DNA of 64,000 nt. Source: Moringa oleifera. Taxonomy: Eukaryota > Streptophyta > Magnoliopsida > Brassicales > Moringaceae. How positions within the stretch are numbered: position 1 is the first letter of the stretch; the number at the start of each line of letters is the position of its first letter. The translations under genes were made by a program, and so were the position numbers. The stretch lies in NCBI GenBank assembly GCA_021397835.1, contig JAJFZO010000234.1, positions 1,933,001 to 1,997,000 on the forward strand, in the 5' to 3' direction. The notes beneath the pieces were generated by a model. That model made no database searches. It had not been told where the DNA came from and was given only the letters and a program-made list of their open reading frames with translations. Positions 11,319 through 23,205 of this stretch are shown here, one piece after another.

Positions 11319-14300
11319 AGTTGATAGCAGCTATCAAAACTGGATATGGCACGAAAAAACCAGTATTGTTGAGTCTTCTACTAGTGAGAATGTTAAAGTT
11401 GTTAGGGAGGTAGAACACATCGAAGAAGTTGATAACACTATAGAAATCGTACAAGAGGCATTTGCAGAGTATGATAATAATCTTAACCACTTTGAAAGAT
11501 TACTTTGTGATGCTAAGAAACCTTTGTACTTTGGATCAGTGAAGTTTACTAAATTATCTGCTCTAGTTAAATTGTACAATTTGAAGGCAAAATACGATTG
11601 GTCCTATCAAAGCTTCAGTGATTTTTTAAATTTGATTGCCGACATTTTGCCTGATAATAATGAAATGCCTATATCCATGTATGATGCCAAGAAAATATTA
11701 AATGCATTAGGGATAGAGTATCAAAAGATTCATGCCTGTCCAAATGATTGCATATTATATCTGAAGGAGTTTCAGGATGACATTCAATGTCCAACTTGTG
11801 GACTTTTAAGATGGAAAGTAATGAAAAACGGTAACAAAATAAAGATTGGTGTGCCTGCTAAGGTGTTATGGTATTTTTCACCAATACTAAGATTTAGAAG
11901 AATGTTCAAAAGTTCTGAAATATCAAAACACCTTACATGGCATTCAAATAAAAGGGAAATTGATGGTCAATTGAGGCATCCATCGGATACACCATCATGG
12001 AAATTAGTTGACTACATGTGGCTAGAGTTTGCTTCAGAGCCAAGAAACTTAAGACTTGCTATATCAGCAGATGGGATTAATCCGCATAGTACATTAAGTA
12101 GTCGATATAGTTGTTGGCCGGTAATTATGGTGAACTATAATTTACCGCTATGGTTAACAATGAAGAGAAAGTTCATGATGTTGACGTTACTAATATCAGG
12201 TCCTAAACAACCTGGTATACTTGGCTCCACTTATAGAAGACTTAAAAATATTATGGGACACAAGTGTAAAAGTACATGATGTGTACCATAATGAGTCATT
12301 CAACTTGAAAGCTGCTTTATTATGGACAATTAATGATTTTCTTGCATATAATAATTTATTTGGTTGCACTGTTAAAGGGTATTATGCTTGTCCTATCTGT
12401 GATGAGAACACCCAAGCTAGTCACTTAAAATATAGTAAAAAGATGTCATATGTTGGACACAGGAGATTCTTACCATGGCATCATCTTTATCGCAGAAAGA
12501 AAAAGGCCTTCAATGGTGAACAAGAATTCAGAATTGCTCCTCAACCATTAAGCAGTGAAGAAGTCTTTCACAAAGTTCAATGTTTAGTAAATTCATGGGA
12601 AAAGTTGAAAAAATGAAGTACAATGGGTAAAGAAGATGTTGTTACACAGTGCTAAAAAAAGAGGTCAATTTTCTTTGATTTACCATATTGGAAGTCCATG
12701 CATATCAGACATATTCTAGATGTCATGCACATTGAAAGAAATATTTGTGATAGTCTTCTTGGGACATTGCTTGATATTCCAGGAAAATCTAAAGATGGAT
12801 TAGCTTCAAGAATGGATTTGAAAGACATGGGGTTAAGGTCTGAGTTAGAACCACAAGTTCGTGGTAATCGTACATTTCTACCACCTGCATGCTACACTTT
12901 ATCTAGAGAAGAAAAAAATATTATGTAAATTTTTCAGTGAGATTAAGGTCCCGGATGGGTATTCTTTGAACATCAGAAATCTAGTATCCATGGAAAACTT
13001 GGAACTATGTGGGTTGAAGTTGCATGATTGTCACATCCTAATGCAAAAACTTTTACCTATTGCTTTACGAGGTGTGCTACCCAAACATGTTAGATATGCT
13101 CTCATCAGACTTTGCATGTTCTTCAATTTTTTATACTAAAAGGTGGTGGACGTGTCAAAGTTAGATGGAATTCAAAACGAACTTATCACAACACTTTGTT
13201 TGCTTGAGAAGTACTTTCCCCCCAGCTTTTTTGATATTATGGTCCACCTCACAATTCATCTTATCAGAGAGGTAAAATTATGTGGTCCCGTGTATTTACG
13301 ATGGATGTACCTATTTGAAAGATACATGAAAGTGTTAAAGGGTTATGCTCAAAATCGTAATAGACCTGAGGGTAGTATTGCTGAGTCGTACATTGTAGAA
13401 GAGGCATTAGAATTCTCTGTTGACTATTTATCTGGTATGAATATTATTGGAATTCTCCCATGAAAGAATGTAATTGGTCATTCAACTCGGAATGAAAAAG
13501 CTCTAACTAGTGGAAATGTTGAGAAAGGTGATAATGTCCTCCTTCATTAAGCGCACTTGTATGTTTTGATGAATACGAGTGAAGTTCAACTATATATAAG
13601 GTAATTAAATTTTATTACTCATAGTTTATTATTATATGAAATAATATTTGAATTATTGTTTGATGATTTATTCTTAACATGCAGTGAGCATTTAAATCAG
13701 TTAATGGTCGACAATTCTATCAAGTCAAAACGACTCAAATGGTTACATGGTGAACAAAATCGAACCTTAAGTAATTGGTTACGTACACGGGTAAGAATAC
13801 TTATTGTTGTCTAGACATTAAATTTATTTTTAATATGGTTCATCTAATATATGTTATGATACAGATTGAGAATGAACTTTTATCATCCAATCATAATGTC
13901 TCATCAACACTACGATGGCTTGCCCATGGTCCTCGATCCGCTATAATCAAGTATCCCGGATATATCATCAACGGTTGTCGCTTTTACACAAAACAACGAG
14001 ATAACTCAAGGATTCATCAAAATAGTGGCATCACTCTAGTTGCCAACACCATGTAAATCTCCAATACTAAGGATAAAAATCCATATATGGTGATTTATCA
14101 TTCTATGGAGTTATACAAGAAATATGGGAACTAGATTATCAACTTTTAGAGTTCCAGTTTTCAAATGTGATTGGATTGAGAATAGTGGCGGTGTTAAAGT
14201 TGATGGTTTATGAGTTGTGCTAGTTGATCTGAATTGGATTGGACATAAGAATGATCAGTTTATATTGGCTTCATAAGCAAGACAAGTATTTTATATTGAA

Positions 14301-14512
14301 GATCCAATTGATGCCAAATGGTCTATAGTACTATCAACACCTCCACAAGACTATGATGAAGCTGATGATTTATGCGATATTAGTATGGAGCACATGTCTT
14401 TTTGTAATAATTTACCACCTGCTGATTTATTGGACCAAATGGATGAGCATCATCTTGTATATGCTCGAGACAATGATGAAAGATTGTGGGTTTGGGTATT
14501 TTTAAGGTAGTA
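11113..14512 (+). pseudogene. CACTA TNP2-type transposase, several domains
   Basis: A Transpos_assoc N-terminus reads TWMFADRKSEAYV with CPCIKCDN (11128-11260) and has one in-frame stop. The Transposase_21 core (about 11500-12900) shows SRYSCWPVIMVNYNLPLWL and LLISGPKQPG. The family's next few residues are missing there, and a frameshift near 12210 moves the reading to YLAPLIEDLKILW. A DUF4218 part follows (about 12930-13460; LPKHVRYALIRLCMFFN, EKYFPPSFFDIMVHL). After introns comes a DUF4216-like part (about 13865-14512; ILASQARQVFYIEDP). Several stops break the frame. It would catalyse cut-and-paste of the element in the nucleus if intact. A (TA)n tract is expanded inside the first coding part. 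Confidence 0.9.
11288..11316 (+). repeat. (TA)n microsatellite inside transposase frame
   Basis: About fourteen TA units keep the reading frame open and encode alternating isoleucine and tyrosine between NHLY and GVDSSYQNW. In related proteins HLY is followed almost directly by the G, so the tract looks like an expansion. Confidence 0.85.
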
Positions 14513-14640
14513 ATCAATTGCCTCATGTGTCAAAGTTATTGTGTTTTTTTATAATTTTATTTTATTTTATTAATTTTATCATGTTATATCATATTTTGCA
14601 TATATGATGCTAACCATATTTTGTTATTGTTCATAGATTT
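14513..14640. other. Spacer between the two CACTA genes
   Basis: An AT-rich intergenic or intronic stretch after the DUF4216-like region. The next coding sequence opens with gatggatccttc. Confidence 0.4.
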
Positions 14641-17600
14641 GATGGATCCTTCTAAACACTCAAGTGAAGGCTCTCAAGGGCCCAAAAAATGAGGTATCAC
14701 CAGTATGCCTAAGATAATTAAGAGTCGTGCTTCCGGAGTTAAGCTCACGATTGAGGTAAATGATAAAGGTCAACCAATTGGAAGGAATGACATCCAATTC
14801 AATAGCTACATTGGGGTGGTGGTACGTAATATGGTGCCTATAAATATCGTGAATTGGCACTCAGTAAGCATTGAACTGAAAAATAAGATTTCGGAGACAA
14901 TATTGGTAAGTTAAATGAAACACAATGTGGTATTGCTTTTCAATTAGTTTACTGCTAATTAATTTAATTTGCACCAATCCACTTTTTTATAATATGTTGT
15001 AGGAGACGTATGATATTGATGCGAGCATGAAAAGGTACGTACTTCAGTCTGCTGCAAACAAATGGAGGAACTTTAAGACCAATTTTACATCAAAGCACAT
15101 ATTCTCTCACATTGATGACTCGGAATTTTTATCATTTCCACCTGAAGAATATAGCAATGTTATTGATGTTGGGGTGTGGCAGGAATTTATGAACTCTCGT
15201 ATAACAGAAGAGTTTTAGGTATATATTTATAGTTAGTAAAGTTTTTGTTTATACAATTTTCTCCAAATGTTGATGTGTATTGATCTTACAGGAAAAGAGA
15301 CAAATAGCAAAAGAGAAAAGAAAAAAGAATATGTACAATCATCGTCTATCTAGAAAGGAATTTGCAGGGCTGGAGAGTGAACTTGTAAGGTTTCTTTTTT
15401 TCATTTATTATGTTTATAATTGATAATATATTTATTTGATAGTACATTTTAAAATCTAACATGTTCACTCTTTATGTTAAAAAAAGAAACAAGCATTGGG
15501 TAGCGATGCTCAAATTGATCATGCCTTATTGTGGAAGGCTTCATGACAAAATAAAAAGGGAGAATATGTGAATGATGCGAGCCGACTGTGTGGGGAAAGA
15601 ATTGTAAGTGTAGTTTAATTTTTTTCTAGCATTTATAGTAATAAATTTCATGTTTATTGATTAATTTTATTATAATATTGTAGGATGAGTTGATGATACC
15701 AAGCACACAGGGTAAATTTACAAACTTCGGTCCAAAAGATGTGCTGATGAAAGCTCTTGGTACACCTGAGCATCCTGGACGAATTAGAGGTCAAGGATCT
15801 GAGGTAACTATCACATCTTATTTTGAGAAGCCTAAAAAGTTGGATGTCCTTCAAGGTATGCAATTAGATCAACAGCAATTGACAGAGATGATAAGGTGGT
15901 TTACAGAGCATAAATAGGTTTTGACAAACATTATTGGGAAACAAAAATGATGATGTCCAGCAAGAAAAATCTACAATGCAATTTTGTTCAAGTAAAGCTA
16001 GCAATAATATAACTGGGTTATTGAAAGAAGAAGAATATCCAATACCTCAATCACCTATGCTAGTCACACCACCAGCACCTGCACCTACAATGGCACCACA
16101 CGACAACAAAGTATGTTACATGTTATTCATAGTAGATGTGATATTAATAATATTACGAATGTAACTTCTGTTTTTTTGGATCATTACAATGTGAACCATG
16201 CCATATGTTCATCCAATCATCAGACTACATAATGGCAAGTGGGGTTATCTTCATGGATCATACTCTTAATCAGATCATCCACGGGCGTCCATTATTTTCT
16301 GGTAATGTTCGGGTGATAGTGGATGTAGCTATTCATAGTGATGCACCGTTGCCTCGTCTAACCCACATGGTGGATTGACAAATGTTTTTTCTGCACTTGG
16401 TTCAGTTGTTGCTTGGCCTTGAGATTGCGTCATTGTTGGTACACATAAGGTAATGTTTTTGGTAATATATTTTATAAAGTCAACCTATTAATGTCAACTA
16501 AGTTTGTAAAATTTTTTCAGTTATCGACTATAAAGCAACAAGGTAAGTTACCAATTAAGAAAGCGCTAACATTGACAAAACCACAATCATCATAACAAAT
16601 ATCTTTCGTTGGGCTACCACAAGGATTACAGAAGATGTATAATTATGTGAATAAGGTGATGGCACCTGATGAAGCAATACATATACCTTTTACTGAAGTC
16701 TTTGCTTCTGATGGACATGTATTTATGGCTCGAGAAGATATCATGCAATTTTGTCACATGGAAGAGCTAAATGTCACCATTATTCAGGCTTACATTGTGT
16801 ACGTATGTCTTTTGAATTTTTATTTGGTTATTATTATTTGGCTACATCATATTTATATTTTTCTTACTCTTTATTATTTTAGTAAACTTTATACAGATTT
16901 AGCTGCACTTGGCTTAAGAAAGTATTTTGTATTTGCTGATCTGTCAACATTGTCATATGGAATGTCTATAAGTATAGACACTCAAGCTCGTCAGTTAGCC
17001 AATAGAATGATAGATCCATGCGACGAAGGAGTAGTGATATTTCCTTCTAATTTGAGGTAAGTTATAATACTAATTAAAATTATTAATAGATTTGTTCAAA
17101 ATATTTTTTACATTTATTTTTCATAATGTAGGCAGTACTGGTTGTTGGTGATTGTCGAGCCTCGTCATTTTGTGTACAGTATTTTTGATCCTTTGAACCA
17201 TGGTTTTCGTCAAGAACTAGATCAACTTATATCCACGTAAGTGAAAATATTTTCATTTATGTTACTATATATTTTTTTCTTACTCTTAATAATATTGATT
17301 ATTTTCTATTGGCAGTTCTTTTAAATTGTTTCAAGTTTTCAAAGAATTAAGCAATAGGCGCATTCCTAGGAGTATTCTTGCTAAGGTATGTATATTTAAA
17401 TCTATATGTGATGTTAGTTTTATTTATTTTGAAAAATGTAATAATGATAAATTTTTAATGCAGTGTCCACATCAGCCTTCAAATACTGAGTGTGGATATT
17501 ATATTATGAAAATTTTAAGGGATATCATTGATAGACATGATAGAAATATCCTATATGCAAAAATGGTAAGTTTTTAATCATTTGTTTATTTAAATACTTA

Positions 17601-17757
17601 AGTAATTAATTGATGTGTTTATTAAAAATTTTAATTGGACTAACATTTTTTTTTTGAAATATAGTTAGTGGATATAGATACTTACACCCAATCGGATATT
17701 GATGAAGTTAGAAAGGAGGTTGGACAATTTCTTTGGAGTGCCATATTAAAAAGTTGA
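14641..17757 (+). pseudogene. Second CACTA gene: Ptta/En/Spm domain plus Ulp1-like protease
   Basis: The exons appear to be bounded by GT-AG introns. The first part (about 14700-15920) matches the plant Ptta/En/Spm family (PF03004-like): TSMPKIIKSRASGVKLTIEV, NKWRNFKTNFTSKHIF, and GKFTNFGPKDVLMKAL. The second part (about 16620-17757) is a C48/Ulp1-like cysteine-protease fold, with LRQYWLLVIVEP where the family has HW, FDPL giving the Asp, and QPSNTECGYYIMK giving Gln and Cys. The usual catalytic His is Tyr. At least two stops (near 14691 and 15544) interrupt it. It ends at TGA 17755-17757. Known relatives lie beside the transposase in CACTA elements; their exact role is uncertain. Confidence 0.85.
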
Positions 17758-18118
17758 ATCTTAAAGATTTTTGTACACATGACTATTATTGAATTTATAT
17801 AGTTGATTTTTTAGGATTGTGTAATATTTTAACTCATGTATTGTACATATAGAGTTCAATTACAACATCAAACTTTAGTGATCTTTTATTTTGTTTGTCT
17901 CTTATTACTTTTTTGAATTAGATTATTTTGAGTGTTTCCAAATATGAAAGAAGTAATGATGATCTCTGTTAGAATGGTATTGAAATGTATAATATAAAAA
18001 TTTTGGTTGCATATATATTGTGAAGAATCGTATTGATGTATATGGATGATGTGAAAACAGGTTTTGGATAATTTCAATATAAAAATTTTTTATTTATTTT
18101 AAAATAAATACAAAAAAT
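17758..18118 (+). other. 3' UTR and spacer of second CACTA gene
   Basis: AT-rich, with no frame of interest, ending where the subterminal hairpin array starts. Confidence 0.5.
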
Positions 18119-18483
18119 ACCTTTAATGGGTATCCCCTTTTAATGACAGTTTCGTTGGAACTGTCATTAAAATGTATCCCCCTTTAATGACAGTTATGTT
18201 TGAAACTATCATTAAAGGGTACCCCTTTTAACGACAGTTATGTTGGAACTGTTATTAAAGGGTACCCCCTTTTAACGACAGTTCTAATAGAACTGTCATT
18301 AAAAAGTCACCAATTTAATGATAGTTTCAATAGAACTGTCATTAAAAGGTAATGCTTTTAATGACAATTTAATAACTATCATTGAAACTTCTTCCCTTTA
18401 ATGACATGAACAAAGATGACAATTTTACAACTGTTATTAAAAACTATTTTTAACTGTCATTAAAGCTTTTATTTGTAGTAGTG
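18119..18483 (+). repeat. CACTA 3' subterminal hairpin array
   Basis: Seven or so ~45-bp units, each built as aatgacagtt, then 5-8 bases, then aactgtcatt, separated by gggtacccctttt-like text. Each unit can fold into a stem of about 10-13 bp. The motif also appears at the left end. Such arrays are the expected binding sites of CACTA-encoded proteins next to the terminal repeats. Confidence 0.9.
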
Positions 18484-18495
18484 AAATAACATTAT

Positions 18496-18503
18496 ATTAT
18501 ATC
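18496..18503 (+). repeat. Candidate LINE target duplication, left copy
   Basis: ATTATATC here recurs at 58353-58360 directly after the LINE poly-A. The sequence is short and AT-rich, so chance cannot be excluded, but it fits the two ends of the same LINE. Confidence 0.55.
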
Positions 18504-19050
18504 TTTGCATTTATTTTCTCTTATGCCCAAGTGATTAACATTAACGTCTCCTAGGGTTTTCTCTCTAGTGGAGTTAGTGTCATTTTAAGTTTTTCTTAAG
18601 TGTAGCTTTGTCTTGAGATTTTGAAGCTTGAGTTCTTTTAGTTTATTCCTTTCGGACATAGCACACCAGTGAGGATGGGTCTAGGGTTACTATATAGATG
18701 CAAATAATGGATGTCAAGTTGGAAAACATGCGAAGTAAACTTCATTAATGAAAGATGAAAAAAAAAAATGTCTTTGTAGAAGATGACTTGGCTGCCAATT
18801 CTCTCAAAAGAGGCCAGAGATGCTTAATGGGGAGGGTTTTGCAGAACAAGATCGTTAACATAAAAGCCTTGAAACCAACACTATCAAAAGTTTGAAAACT
18901 CTCAAGCGAGATCATGATAAATAAGGTAGGGGAACAATTATAAGTCTTTAAGTTCGATAACCATACTAATCTTCCTGAAACAATCGTGGTCTTTTAACAA
19001 GTCTCTTATAGTCTTTTAAGAATTTGATGGTAGAATTAAACCAATCAATC
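18504..19050 (+). other. LINE 5' UTR and start of ORF1, weak
   Basis: Begins with text typical of a transcribed leader (tctcctagggttttctctct near 18548). No reliable domain can be read before about 19050. Confidence 0.45.
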
Positions 19051-19345
19051 CAGCTATGGATTAGTGTCCTTTTTGGGTGTAAATTCATGGTCTCCCCTAA
19101 CTTTCATTAATAAGAAGATTGGTATAGTTCTAGGAAAAATGATTAGTGATGTAAAGAAGGTATAGACCTGTAAGGATAATATAGCATTTAGGAAATGGCT
19201 TCAAGTTTGGGTTCTTATGAACATCAAGAAGCCACTTCATCATTATGGTTGACTTTTTCTACCAAGAGCCTAGAAAAATGTTAAATTCTTCCATTATGAA
19301 TGGTTATCGGATATATGTTGCATATTTGGTTTATTAGATCATTAA
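19051..19345 (+). pseudogene. LINE ORF1 fragment, DUF4283/zf-CCHC_4-like
   Basis: In shifting frames one reads IGIVLGKMISDVKK-like text, FRKWLQVWVLMNIKKPL and FHYEWLSDICCIFGLLDH. This follows the plant LINE ORF1 pattern in which a 'R(V/I)-x-I-x-KPL' segment precedes 'F-x-YE-x-LP-x-(F/I)C-x-x-CG-x-x-GH'. One zinc-ligand position is replaced (GLLDH). RNA-binding nucleocapsid role in the intact element. Confidence 0.65.
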
Positions 19346-19829
19346 AAACATGATTGCCTTAATTTTTTTTGCTTCAAAAAGGAATCTGAAAGGTGTCAAA
19401 GGGATTTTGAGCCATGAATCAGGGCAGACAATCCCTCCTTTTATTCTATTAAGTTTGAAATCAATAATCAACACACACATGGAGAAGTGGTTGTAACATT
19501 TATAGTCCAAAAAGAGGAGGGTAACCATGTTTTTATCGATATAACTGGTGACTAGAGGTTAGGGAAATCCGATGAAGTTAAAAGTATGCATTCAAGTGTC
19601 ATTCATTAAGAACATCATTTAAGGATGGAATCGCAACTAATAATAAAGAGTGTATCTCAATAAATATCCCATAATTTATGAAAGCTTTCTTGAATCATGG
19701 TGGTCTTTAATAACAAAATGGAAAAGCTTTCGCTTTGAGAACATGTAGACAATACATCTTAATTATGAAAATGTTATAGCTAGGAGTTAGGGTTCCTTAT
19801 CAATTAGATCTTTTCTCAAGTAAAGAAAA

Positions 19830-22800
19830 AATGGCTACTTGTGAATCCAATCTTAATTGATGGAATAGGGAAGCTTTTAAAAATATTCAGCTACAAATTA
19901 AAGAGATACAAGTTGAACTAAACAGGCATTTGGTTAAACAAGAACAGAGAGAGTGTTTGGCAAAACGAAAGTTGAAGGCATTATTGCATAAAAAAGGCGG
20001 TGATTTGGAAGCAAAGGTCCTAATGCACATAACTTAGGGAGAGAGACTACAAGACTCATTTCTTTCACTTTATAATTCAACAAAGTGGAGGGTTAATAAG
20101 GTTTCCTAACTACAAGATAAGAATGAGGTGTGGGTGACATCTGAGGATCAAATAATGGGAATTTCCCTCACTACTTCTCACGTATATTTTCTTCATCCTC
20201 TTCATCTACTTCGAATAAGGTTTTTTAAGCTATAAAAGGTAGTTTATCAAACATCAAGAAGGAATCTTTGGGTAAAGCACTCACCAAAGAAGAAATCGAA
20301 AAGGTCATCCACCAAATGGATCCCAACAAAGCATTCGGCTCAGATTGTTTAAATGCATGCTTCTACCAAAAATACTGGCACATTGTTGGGCAAGATATCT
20401 TAGCTATTGCTTTCAAATTTCTAAATTACGGCAAGTCTTTATTTGATATTAATCAAATTAACATCATCCTTTTACCAGAAGTGTGTAGAAACTAACGTCT
20501 CTTAAATACTTTTGCCCTATCTTGTACAATGTAATTTACAAAATCATTGCTAATGTTTTGGCTAATAGGTTGTAGGAAGCATGTCTTACTCTCATAAATG
20601 AGAATCAATTGGTATTCATCAAAGGAAGGATGATCTTCGATAATATAGTAGTGGCTTATGAAATTATATACTTCATGAAAAAAAAGCAGTGGAGTAAAGC
20701 GATAGTTAGCTTTAAAATTAAACACGAGTAAGGCCTACGAAAAAATGAAGTGGCCTTTCGTTGAAGTTGTAATAAGAGCAATGAGCTTACAGGCCAAATG
20801 GATAGATTTGACAATGGAATGTGATTGATCAATTTCTTTCTTGGTAATGATCAATGGAAAAAAAAAAAAAGGCCATATTAAACCAATTAAAGGGATAAGA
20901 TATAGAGACTCACTGTCTCCTTATCTTTTTTTTTATTTGTGTAAAGGGACAATTAGCCTTGTTTTTCAAGCAAAAAATGAAAAAAAAAGAAGTTGAAGGG
21001 TGGCTGCTGTGCGCAATGGTCTAAGAATCTCACATCTCTTTTTTGCTAATGATAATATTGTATTTTTCAAGATTACGAAGGATGAATGTAAAGCCGTGTT
21101 GAATATTATTAAGGCATCAAGGCAACAAATCAACCTAGAAAATCCAACATTCTCTTTGGTTTGAATGTTAGTGAGACAAAGCAAGAGATGCTAAAACAAT
21201 CACTTAGTGTTAGTTAACCCTTGGTTCACGATAAATGTATGGGCTTCCCTTTTCTTATAGAATTATTTTGAAAGAGAGAATTTCTTGACTAAAAGAATGT
21301 GTTCAAGTAAGACTTAAAAATTAGAATGAGAGATTTTTGTCTCAAGCAGGTAATAGAATCCTACTTAAAGGAGTGATTTAAGCAATTCGAACATATATTA
21401 TGAGTTGCTTTTTGCTACCTAAATCTTTAATCCATGAGATTAATGTGCTAGCAGCTAGATTTTGGTGGGATGACAAAGGCTTAACTCAAAAAATTCGTTG
21501 GAAAGCATGGGACTCCTTATGTCTCTCCAAATTCGACAAGAGGCTTGGCTTTAAAGATTTAAAATCCTTTAACTTAGTCTTTCTTAGTAAATAATAGTAT
21601 AGAATATTTCAAGAGGAAGATTTAATGTGTTTTAAAGTTTAAAAGCCAAGTACTTTCCTCACATTAACTCTTTTATGTCATGTTTACTTATCAGTAATTG
21701 TAATGGGTAGGAATTAAAATGAATAGAAACTACAATAAATAAAAATTAGAATGGACAAGAACCGAATTCAAAATAAGTTGTTTACTTCACTTATAAGAAT
21801 TAGAATCAAAATCTTAATTATATGTTTACTTTGATCTAAAATCAGAATAAAATGTTATAAATTTACTTGTATATATTTTTAAGTAAATTTGTGTATTTTT
21901 AGTTAAAAATAATATTTTTTATTTTAATAATTATTATATATTTTAAATATATATAAATATTATTTAAAAATTATATTTTTCTAAAATAAATGAAAAATAA
22001 AAAATAACACATTAATTTTTCACCAATAATAAATATTTTTTTAAAAAATAATTAATAAACTTATGCCATCGATCAAAATATTAATTAAGAGCATTTTTGA
22101 TTTTTTTATTTTTTAATTTTATTTAAATATTTTCAAAAAATAAAAAATAAAATTATATTTCACCTTGAGCTTGAGGAATGAGAATATCAATCCCATAGGG
22201 GATTTGGGATTACCACTTTTATTCTCCAACCATAAATTCGTATGGGACCCATATATTTTTATTATCATTCCATGATAATAAAAATTTAGAAAACGTGAAA
22301 TTCATTCCAAGTTTTTAATTTCGTTCTCCATTCTTGATTAGGAAACACATCATTAAAGTAAAAAAAAAAAAAAAGATGAGATTTTATGCTTGGCACAACC
22401 TTTTTGAAGGCAGGGATGTGATTAACAAAGGTGTAAGATGACATATTAGTGATGGGACCCAAGTGGACACCTAAAGGAATAAACGATCCTTGATGCCTCA
22501 AACTTTTGAGCAACATGTACTACGGATAGTCAACCCACTCGAATGCTAGTTAGTCAGCCTATTGATCTAGTAATAAGAAAATGGATAGCCTTGGTGGTAA
22601 AAAAGCTGTTCATCCATGAAAAAAATGAATCCATCCTAGCTATGCCATTAAGTTCACACCTTATGGCAAATCGTTTAATATGGTTAGATAGTAAGAACAA
22701 CAAGTATAATGTCAAGGTAGATTACTATTAAGCTCAATGAGCTCTTAGGAAAAAGGTTTATAACATGTAGATCAACAATTAGTGTTGGAGTATAAGTTGG

Positions 22801-23200
22801 CATGCCAAAATGTCCCCAATAGTCCAAGTATTTGTGTCATGTATTTAATATGGGATTCTTCCTACTATAACCATGCTTGGTCGACGTAGTATCTAAGTGG
22901 ACAGTATTGATTGCACTTGCAGTTATCACCCTAAATCAATGTAACATGTTCTCTTTAGTTATGATTTTAGCATACAGCCATAGGCACCTTTGCATGTTGG
23001 CTTGAATTAGTTTCTTGAAAGGATGGCAATGGAGAAATAATGGTAGGAAAGGATCCTATCTAATATCCAAAGTCAAGACATGATAGAGGTGTGTTTAAAT
23101 ACATGTTAGAGAATCTGGTTCAAAAGGAATAAAGCTTTTCATGGCCATAACTGCAAGATGCCTTCCGTGATAACTAGAGAAATAAGGTGACTAACTGACG
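19830..23200 (+). pseudogene. LINE ORF2 reverse transcriptase and zf-RVT, decayed
   Basis: The leader helix region lies at 19830-20030 (NREAFKNIQLQIKEIQVEL). RT starts near 20268 (KEEIEKVIHQMDPNKAFGSD, FYQKYWHIVG, LFDINQINIILLPE). The palm motif near 21042-21053 reads FAND where active enzymes have FADD. Thumb-side text QQINLENPTF lies near 21127. A connection region follows at 21400-21600 (MSCFLLPKSLIHEINVLAAR, FWWDDKG). After the MITE-like insert comes FYAWHNLFEGRDVINKGVRW (about 22385-22440), then RLIWLDSKNNKYNVKVDYY and a zf-RVT region to about 23190. Many stops and frameshifts; no product is expected. Confidence 0.85.
21682..22346. mobile_element. MITE-like AT-rich insertion in the LINE
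   Basis: About 665 bp of very AT-rich, non-coding DNA separates LINE text reading KAKYFPH (left) from FYAWHNLFEGRD (right), which belong close together. The ends form imperfect inverted repeats: gtttacttatcagtaattg at the left, and the reverse complement of the right end reads gtttcctaatcaagaatgg. A possible 'tcat' flanks both sides but does not abut exactly, so the superfamily is not assigned. Confidence 0.6.
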
Positions 23201-23205
23201 ATATA
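23201..23205 (+). repeat. Candidate 5-bp target duplication, left (ATATA)
   Basis: ATATA precedes the LTR start TGTCAATA. The right border 57840-57844 is ATATG, matching 4 of 5. Gypsy elements make 5-bp duplications. Confidence 0.55.

Larger units (their letters stand above)
8022..18483 (+). mobile_element. CACTA (En/Spm) transposon, 10.46 kb
   Basis: The left end reads CACTACTACAAA and the right end is its exact reverse complement TTTGTAGTAGTG. The bases directly outside are AAA on both sides (8019-8021 and 18484-18486), the 3-bp target duplication typical of this superfamily. Inside are subterminal inverted-repeat arrays, a TNP2-type transposase gene and a second gene with Ptta/En/Spm and Ulp1-like domains. 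The coding regions carry several stops and frameshifts, so it is probably not autonomous now. Its ends are intact, so it could be mobilised by transposase supplied from elsewhere. Confidence 0.95.

Noticed and set aside
18119..18483. CRISPR-like array
   Set aside because: Units are regular but each is a palindrome with near-identical spacers, and they lie at the end of a CACTA element in a plant genome.
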